A stretch of 7,735 bases of DNA from Chitinophaga pinensis (GTDB taxonomy: Bacteria; Bacteroidota; Bacteroidia; M30B66), in NCBI GenBank assembly GCA_943333015.1, contig CALQRR010000067.1, forward strand, positions 1-7,735. Direction: 5' to 3'. Positions within the stretch are counted from its first letter, which is position 1. The number at the start of each line of letters is the position of its first letter. Both the position numbers and the translations under genes were made by a program. The notes beneath the pieces are model-generated. The model ran no database searches and was not told the DNA's origin. It saw only the letters and a list, made by a program, of their open reading frames with translations. Shown here one piece after another: positions 1-4,960 of the stretch.

Positions 1-22
1 ACACGCAAAATATCCCTGAATC

Positions 23-1087
23 ATGAAAGTGCATAATTTCAGTGCCGGGCCAGGTATCCTGCCCAAGGAAGTTCTTCAAAAAGCGGCTGCAGCCTGTCTC
101 GACGTCAATCATTCCGGTTTGTCCCTTCTGGAAGTATCCCATCGTGGAAAAGATGTGATTGCTGTTTTTGATACCGCCGTAAGTCTCGTCAAAAAGCATT
201 TGGGAATTGGGGATGATTATGCAGTTGTATTTCTCCAAGGCGGAGCAAGCATGCAGTTTTCGATGGTCCCAGCTAATTTCCTAAACGGAAAGGCAGCCTA
301 CCTCAATACAGGTGTTTGGGCATCCAAGGCAATCAAGGAAGCGGAGCTATACGGTGTAACTCATTTAGTGGCATCTTCCAAGGATCGTAATTTTGCCTAT
401 ATCCCTAAAGGATACAACATCCCAACTGATGTGGATTATTTCCACATCACCTCCAACAATACCATTTACGGCACACAGATGCGCACGTTTCCGGAAAGTC
501 CTGTTCCGTTGTTCTGTGATATGTCGTCAGATATTTTTTCTCATCGTATTGATGGAAATAAATTTGACCTTATTTACGCCGGTGTTCAAAAAAATATGGG
601 GCCTGCCGGTGCTACACTGGTGGTTCTGAAAAAGGAATTGTTGCAGAAGATCAAGCGTACACTACCATCGATGCTCAACTATGCCATTCATGTGGAAGGC
701 GAGTCGATGTATAATACTCCACCTGTTTTTGCTGTATATGTTTCAATGCTTACTTTGGAATGGCTCGATACCAATGGTGGCGTTGAATGGGCAGAAAAAC
801 GCAACAAAGCCAAAGCGGAACTTTTCTATTCCGAGTTAGATCGAAATTCACAGTTTGTAGGCACCGTTGATACAGAAGATCGTTCCTGGATGAATGCCAA
901 CTTTGTGATGGCAGCTCCTGAAAAGGAAGAAATTTTCAAGGGCATGCTCAAGGAGGCGAATATCAATGGATTAGCCGGACACCGTTCTGTTGGTGGATTC
1001 CGTGCTTCTATGTACAATGCAATGGACATCGATAGTGTTCAGGTTTTGGTAGATGTTATGAAATCATTCGAACAGAAAAACGGATAA
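23..1087 (+). CDS. serC: Phosphoserine aminotransferase SerC (complete)
   Basis: SerC is a class V, PLP-dependent cytosolic aminotransferase. It converts 3-phosphohydroxypyruvate plus glutamate to O-phosphoserine plus 2-oxoglutarate; in many bacteria it also acts on the equivalent intermediate of DXP-dependent PLP synthesis. The 354 residues are full length for the family (about 360). Visible motifs are the N-terminal HNFSAGPGILP, SHRGK near residues 39-43, QGGASMQF near 72-79, NTGVWASKA near 95-103, AGVQKNMGPAG with the PLP-binding Lys at 190, and GHRSVGGFRAS near 319-329. The ATG at 23 is chosen because the protein then begins directly at the conserved N-terminal motif. Only 22 bases lie upstream, with no obvious Shine-Dalgarno, so the promoter is outside the window or the operon begins further upstream. 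serA follows after 3 bases. The identification is by motif reading and is very secure. Confidence 0.97.
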   Translation: MKVHNFSAGPGILPKEVLQKAAAACLDVNHSGLSLLEVSHRGKDVIAVFDTAVSLVKKHLGIGDDYAVVFLQGGASMQFSMVPANFLNGKAAYLNTGVWASKAIKEAELYGVTHLVASSKDRNFAYIPKGYNIPTDVDYFHITSNNTIYGTQMRTFPESPVPLFCDMSSDIFSHRIDGNKFDLIYAGVQKNMGPAGATLVVLKKELLQKIKRTLPSMLNYAIHVEGESMYNTPPVFAVYVSMLTLEWLDTNGGVEWAEKRNKAKAELFYSELDRNSQFVGTVDTEDRSWMNANFVMAAPEKEEIFKGMLKEANINGLAGHRSVGGFRASMYNAMDIDSVQVLVDVMKSFEQKNG

Positions 1088-1090
1088 CCC

Positions 1091-2065
1091 ATGATAGTTA
1101 AGAAAATTCTTGCCAACGACGGAATCGATAACCTGGGAAAGATCCTATTAGAAGAAGCCGGTTTTTTTGTTGAAACACAGAAGGCACCTGAAGGACATTT
1201 AGCCGAAACAATCAATGCGGGTAATTTTGATGTATTGCTTGTTCGCAGTGCAACGAAAGTAACATCCAGCATCATAGACGCTTGCCCCTCCTTGAAACTC
1301 ATTGGACGCGCAGGAGTTGGACTGGATAACATCGATGTGAAATATGCCGAATCCAAAGGCATTAAAGTGGTGAATACACCAGCCTCTTCTTCTCAATCGG
1401 TTGCGGAGTTGGTATTTGCGCACCTCTTTTCGGGTGTGCGTTTTCTTCAGGAATCCAATTATTTGATGCGTTCCCAAGGAGACACTCATTTTGGCGAACT
1501 CAAGAAAAAATTCGGTGCAGGAACCGAACTTAAAGGTAAAACTATTGGAATCATTGGGTTTGGTCGTATTGGTCAGGCTGTTGCCCGCATGGCAATTGGA
1601 TTAGGAATGGACGTTGTTGCGTCCGATCCGTTTATCACCGAAGCAATCATCCCGCTTCATATCCTTCCAACGGGGCAGGATATTCCTGTGCCGATTCGCA
1701 CGTGTAGCCTGGATGAGGTGTTTCAGAAAAGTGATTTTATCAGTCTGCACGTTCCCGGAAAGGTCAATGGAAATGCCGTGATTGGACAGCAGGAAATCTC
1801 CAAAATGAAGAAAGGAGTCGGACTTGTGAATGCCTCACGTGGCGGAGTGATTGATGAAGATGCGCTGATTTCAGGGCTCGATAGTGGACACGTTGCTTTT
1901 GCTGGTCTGGATGTTTTTGAAAATGAACCCACGCCGCGAACCGAACTTTTGCGACATGTGGGGATTTCGGTATCGCCACACATCGGTGCTGCCACACAGG
2001 AAGCCCAAGAACGCATCGGTCGTGAAATGGCGGAGAATATTATTCAGTTTTTCGCCAACAAGTAA
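1091..2065 (+). CDS. serA: D-3-phosphoglycerate dehydrogenase, short form without ACT domain
   Basis: This is an NAD-dependent D-2-hydroxyacid dehydrogenase. From its place directly after serC it should catalyse the first step of serine synthesis, 3-phosphoglycerate to 3-phosphohydroxypyruvate. Visible in its 324 residues are the substrate-binding VRSATKV (R52, S53), GRAGVGLDNID near 72-82, the Rossmann glycine motif GFGRIG (156-161) with an Asp at 179 where NAD-preferring enzymes carry one, and the catalytic set R250 (NASRGG), E279 (ENEP) and H297 (SPHIGAAT). The protein stops about 27 residues after the catalytic His, so the C-terminal ASB/ACT regions of serine-inhibited PGDHs are absent. 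A roughly 20-residue segment near 182-203 lengthens the loop after the NAD-binding Asp. The gap to the next gene is 2 bases. Another 2-hydroxyacid substrate is possible on sequence alone, but the operon argues for PGDH. Confidence 0.93.
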   Translation: MIVKKILANDGIDNLGKILLEEAGFFVETQKAPEGHLAETINAGNFDVLLVRSATKVTSSIIDACPSLKLIGRAGVGLDNIDVKYAESKGIKVVNTPASSSQSVAELVFAHLFSGVRFLQESNYLMRSQGDTHFGELKKKFGAGTELKGKTIGIIGFGRIGQAVARMAIGLGMDVVASDPFITEAIIPLHILPTGQDIPVPIRTCSLDEVFQKSDFISLHVPGKVNGNAVIGQQEISKMKKGVGLVNASRGGVIDEDALISGLDSGHVAFAGLDVFENEPTPRTELLRHVGISVSPHIGAATQEAQERIGREMAENIIQFFANK

Positions 2066-2067
2066 GA

Positions 2068-3312
2068 ATGGCGCATCTATTTCCATTCAAAGGAATTCTG
2101 CCTGCTCCCGATAAGACAGAGCAAGTTGTATCCCGGCCGTTTGATAAATATTCCCGGAAAGAAGTAGAGGATATTGTAAAACACAATGCCGCTTCTTTTC
2201 TCAATATTATCAAGCCTGAATTAGCCAATGGTGAGAGCACCAAACCGGATAATCCCGAAGCTCAAAAGAAAAGCCGTCAGAAATTCGAAGCTTTTTTAGA
2301 AAGTGCAGTGCTTCACAAAGCGCAGCAAGATGCCTATTACATCTACCGTCAGGTAAAATCAGACTTTACATATACCGGAATCATTGCCACTATCTCAAGT
2401 GCGGATTACCGAAATGGTGTGATTAAAATACACGAACAAACGCTAGCTCCTAAAGAGGAGAAACTCAAGGATTATCTGCGGGTCGTTGGTATTAATGCTG
2501 AACCGGTTATGTTCACATATCCTCATCAATCAGATATTGATGAATTGGTGAACGAATTGACCGGCAAGACAGCATACGCGGCTTTCCATTTCGACAACAA
2601 GGAGCATTTTCTCTGGGAGATTTCTGATCAAGCATCTGTCGACCGAATTCGTACTGCATTTGCGCAAATTGATCGGGTGTATGTGGCTGATGGTCATCAT
2701 CGTTCAGCTTCTTCTGTTTTACTTTCTGAGGAGCTTGCTCTGGAGACGGACGATCATTCCGGAACAGCAGATTGGAGTCGTTTTCTAGGGATATTCTTGC
2801 CAGATCATAACCTGCAATTGTTCGAGTTTAACCGCCTTGTTAAGGATACCGCCGGATTAACTGTGATGCAAATCATCGAACAGCTTGCTGATGATTTTGA
2901 TGTTTCTCTCATTGATCAACCACTGTACAAACCGCATTCGCTGCATGAACTGTCGATGTATACCGAGGGGAAATGGTATAGCTTGAAACTGCGATCGGAC
3001 AGGCAAAATAATCAACTGGAAGATAAACTAGATGCCAACATTCTCAGCAAGCATATTCTTGCTCCGATTTTTCAGTTAAAAGATTTGCGCAACGACGACC
3101 GCATTGCATTTCTCAGCGGATTGCAAGGCGCAGAGGAATTAAAGCGACTAGTTGACAAAGGTCAGTATGCTGTTGCTTTTGGGTTGTTTCCGGTAAGTAT
3201 GGAACAGTTTTTTGCGTTCTCGGATCGGAGTAAGATTATGCCTCCCAAAACAACCTGGTTTGAACCAAAACTGTTGAATGGATTGGTGATTTACGATATT
3301 GGGCAGCGTTGA
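2068..3312 (+). CDS. DUF1015 family protein in the serine operon
   Basis: This 414-residue protein has the length and landmarks of the DUF1015 family. It has an N-terminal LFPFKGILPA segment followed by RPFDKYS, a His-Glu pair in IHEQTLAPKEEKL (121-133), a central VADGHHRSAS motif (206-215, Asp208 to Arg212), and a C-terminal MPPKTTWFEPKL (391-402) ending in LVIYDIG. No signal peptide or membrane segment is visible, so it should be cytosolic. The ATG at 2068 lies 2 bases after the serA stop, and yggS follows after 3 bases, which strongly suggests co-transcription. Its biochemical role is not established here. Inference: the Asp-Gly-His-His-Arg motif resembles the phosphate-binding motif of ParB/sulfiredoxin-fold proteins, including free-serine kinases such as archaeal SerK and SbnI, so a role in phosphoserine/serine metabolism or its control is plausible. 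Family assignment is secure; function is not. Confidence 0.88.
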   Translation: MAHLFPFKGILPAPDKTEQVVSRPFDKYSRKEVEDIVKHNAASFLNIIKPELANGESTKPDNPEAQKKSRQKFEAFLESAVLHKAQQDAYYIYRQVKSDFTYTGIIATISSADYRNGVIKIHEQTLAPKEEKLKDYLRVVGINAEPVMFTYPHQSDIDELVNELTGKTAYAAFHFDNKEHFLWEISDQASVDRIRTAFAQIDRVYVADGHHRSASSVLLSEELALETDDHSGTADWSRFLGIFLPDHNLQLFEFNRLVKDTAGLTVMQIIEQLADDFDVSLIDQPLYKPHSLHELSMYTEGKWYSLKLRSDRQNNQLEDKLDANILSKHILAPIFQLKDLRNDDRIAFLSGLQGAEELKRLVDKGQYAVAFGLFPVSMEQFFAFSDRSKIMPPKTTWFEPKLLNGLVIYDIGQR

Positions 3313-3315
3313 AAC

Positions 3316-3984
3316 ATGGGAACAATAACAGAGAATATACGGTCTATTTCTAGCAGTTTGCCACCAAGCGTTAAGCTTGTTGCGGTTTCTAAAACCAAAC
3401 CCGCTTCGTCAATAGAAGAAGCGTATGCCGCAGGGCAGCGGATTTTCGGAGAGAACCGTGTTCAGGAAATGGAAGAGAAGTATGGCCTTCTTCCAAAGGA
3501 TATTGAATGGCATTTGATCGGACATCTACAATCGAATAAAGTCAAATACATCGCTCCATTTGTAAGCTTGATTCATGCGGTTGATGATGAAAAACTTCTT
3601 GAAACAATTGATAAAGAAGGAAGGAAGAACAACCGGGTGATTGATTGTCTCATTCAAATTCACATTGCAGCGGAAGAAACTAAATTCGGTTTTACCGAAG
3701 AAGAAGTGGAATCGTTTCTACTGTCAGGCCGTTGGAAGCACTTGAAAAATGTGCGCATTTGCGGGTTGATGGGCATGGCAACTTTTACCGAAGATACCGC
3801 TCAGATTCAACATGAATTTCACGGTTTGTCAACGTTCTTCCAGAGAATGCAGCAGGGAGTAATGAGCGAACATCCCGAATTTAATCAGTTGTCCATCGGC
3901 ATGAGCGGTGACTATCCCATCGCAATACAGGAAGGAAGCACACTTGTTCGTGTTGGCAGTGCTATTTTCGGCGACCGTCATTAA
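3316..3984 (+). CDS. yggS: YggS/PLPBP family pyridoxal phosphate-binding protein
   Basis: The product is a 222-residue member of the UPF0001/YggS (PLPBP, formerly PROSC) family: single-domain, TIM-barrel PLP-binding proteins. They have no known catalytic activity and are involved in vitamin B6 and amino-acid homeostasis. Visible signatures are LVAVSKTKP, with the PLP-linked Lys at 26, then FGENRVQE, the family signature EWHLIGHLQSNKVKYI, GLMGMATF, and LSIGMSGDYPIAIQEGSTLV ending in VGSAIFG. The phosphate-binding Ser-Gly near the C terminus is present. Length is normal for the family (about 220-235). The start at 3316 is 3 bases after the DUF1015 stop, so this is the last gene of the serC-serA-DUF1015-yggS run. 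Its stop overlaps the stop of the convergent downstream gene. A B6 homeostasis factor beside PLP-dependent SerC makes functional sense, but the link is inferred. Confidence 0.95.
   Translation: MGTITENIRSISSSLPPSVKLVAVSKTKPASSIEEAYAAGQRIFGENRVQEMEEKYGLLPKDIEWHLIGHLQSNKVKYIAPFVSLIHAVDDEKLLETIDKEGRKNNRVIDCLIQIHIAAEETKFGFTEEEVESFLLSGRWKHLKNVRICGLMGMATFTEDTAQIQHEFHGLSTFFQRMQQGVMSEHPEFNQLSIGMSGDYPIAIQEGSTLVRVGSAIFGDRH
3981..3984. other. Convergent stop-codon overlap (shared TTAA)
   Basis: The yggS stop TAA (3982-3984, plus strand) and the stop TAA of the minus-strand gene (3983-3981) share the palindrome TTAA, so the two convergent coding regions overlap by four bases. There is no intergenic space for a conventional terminator between the operons. 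Any terminator must lie inside the opposing coding sequence, or transcripts overlap. Confidence 0.9.
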
Positions 3985-4958
3985 CGGATGACGCTCAAGC
4001 GTTTGGTTACTTGAATTCCATCCACGTTAAGCGATAGGATATACATTCCAGAGGAAATGGTCTGCGGTAGTTCCAATGAACGGCTTATGGTTGTTCCTCG
4101 ATAGCAGCATTTTCCAGACAAATCGCTGATTGAAAAAGCAACATCCGCCTGAAGACCTTGAACGGTGAATTGTCCATTTCCAGGATTCGGGAATACGCCA
4201 ACTAAGTCGTTCTCCATTTCTTCAATGCCAACGGTATTGGGCGTATTGTGATCACCTGGAGTACTGGTTCCACCGGCAGGGAAATTTGAACTTGTTTCCA
4301 GCGCATCAAATGTTGTATTGCTGATCAAATCTCCATTGTACCAAGCTGGTTTTGAAAATGCAGTAGTGTTTCCAAAAAAACGAACAGCGGCATCGGGTGT
4401 TCCGGCCGATTGTGTTAGAACTACGCCGCCATATATTTTAGCCGTCAGATCACCATTGGTCCAGCCAACTGCATCTTGTAAAACAGCACCGGAAGGAAGG
4501 TCTAGCGTTCCGTCATTATTGGTGTCATAATCTGCATTATAAACCATAGGAATCGGGCTGAAAATCACTGCAAACGTGGTATTCCCATTCTCAAGAATGC
4601 CACCTGGAATGGCAAAACTCAGGGTGTCGATAACGGTTGTTTGTGATGGAATAGCGGAAAAACCAAGTGTTGATCCAACGAAAACCAACCCGTTTGCACC
4701 GATTGTAATAGCATTCAATGGAATGACTAAATCACAATTTCCGGCCGATGCTGAATCTCCTTCAAAAACGCAGATATAGATTTTATTGAGCGTAGAACCT
4801 GGCGTGCCTTTTAGCTCGATGAATTCTTTTGGATCATCTGCCCCCGGGGGATTGACAACGATTTCATTTAAAAGAAGTTGAGCATTTGCATCAAAGGCAA
4901 ATACGCCAAGCAACAAGAAGAGCAGTTTTTTAAGAAGGGAATTCAGGGAGCTATTCAT
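3981..4958 (-). CDS. Exported LTD-like protein with type A T9SS C-terminal sorting domain
   Basis: This 325-residue secreted or surface protein has no recognised specific function. Residues 1-26 form a Sec signal peptide: charged KK at 10-11, a Leu-rich core, and an AlaAsnAla site before Q27. Residues 28 to about 240 begin LLLNEIVVNPPG and continue with KEFIELKGTPGSTL, IGANGLVFVG and AVGW, a pattern typical of lamin-tail-like beta-sandwich domains of secreted Bacteroidota proteins. DTNNDGTLD (145-153) resembles a calcium-binding EF-hand/dockerin loop. Residues about 254-325 (VFPNPGNGQF, then SGMYILSL and a basic VTKRLSVIR end) form a Por-secretion-tail domain that directs T9SS export. The ATG at 4958 is preferred over the in-frame TTG at 4961; it overlaps the upstream stop as TGATG, suggesting translational coupling. 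No Shine-Dalgarno is seen. Confidence 0.88.
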   Translation of the reverse strand: MNSSLNSLLKKLLFLLLGVFAFDANAQLLLNEIVVNPPGADDPKEFIELKGTPGSTLNKIYICVFEGDSASAGNCDLVIPLNAITIGANGLVFVGSTLGFSAIPSQTTVIDTLSFAIPGGILENGNTTFAVIFSPIPMVYNADYDTNNDGTLDLPSGAVLQDAVGWTNGDLTAKIYGGVVLTQSAGTPDAAVRFFGNTTAFSKPAWYNGDLISNTTFDALETSSNFPAGGTSTPGDHNTPNTVGIEEMENDLVGVFPNPGNGQFTVQGLQADVAFSISDLSGKCCYRGTTISRSLELPQTISSGMYILSLNVDGIQVTKRLSVIR

Positions 4959-4960
4959 CA
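4956..4960 (-). other. TGATG stop/start overlap between the two T9SS cargo genes
   Basis: Read on the minus strand, the stop TGA (4960-4958) of the CotH-domain gene and the ATG (4958-4956) of the following gene share one base. The upstream bases GCTCTACCGT contain no ribosome binding sequence. Reinitiation or translational coupling is therefore the simplest way to start the second gene. This overlap also decides the choice of ATG over the adjacent in-frame TTG. Confidence 0.75.

Noticed and set aside
1..22. Promoter or ribosome binding site upstream of serC
   Set aside because: Only 22 bases are available and contain no Bacteroidota-type promoter elements or purine-rich binding site that can be supported.
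3991..4002. Inverted repeat ACGC-TCAA-GCGT near the convergent junction as a terminator
   Set aside because: The stem is only four base pairs and no T-tract follows on either strand; chance is sufficient.
4841..4850. Ten-base palindrome of five C and five G
   Set aside because: It is explained by the Pro-Pro-Gly codons of the conserved NPPG segment in the LTD-like protein; no flanking structure supports a regulatory role.
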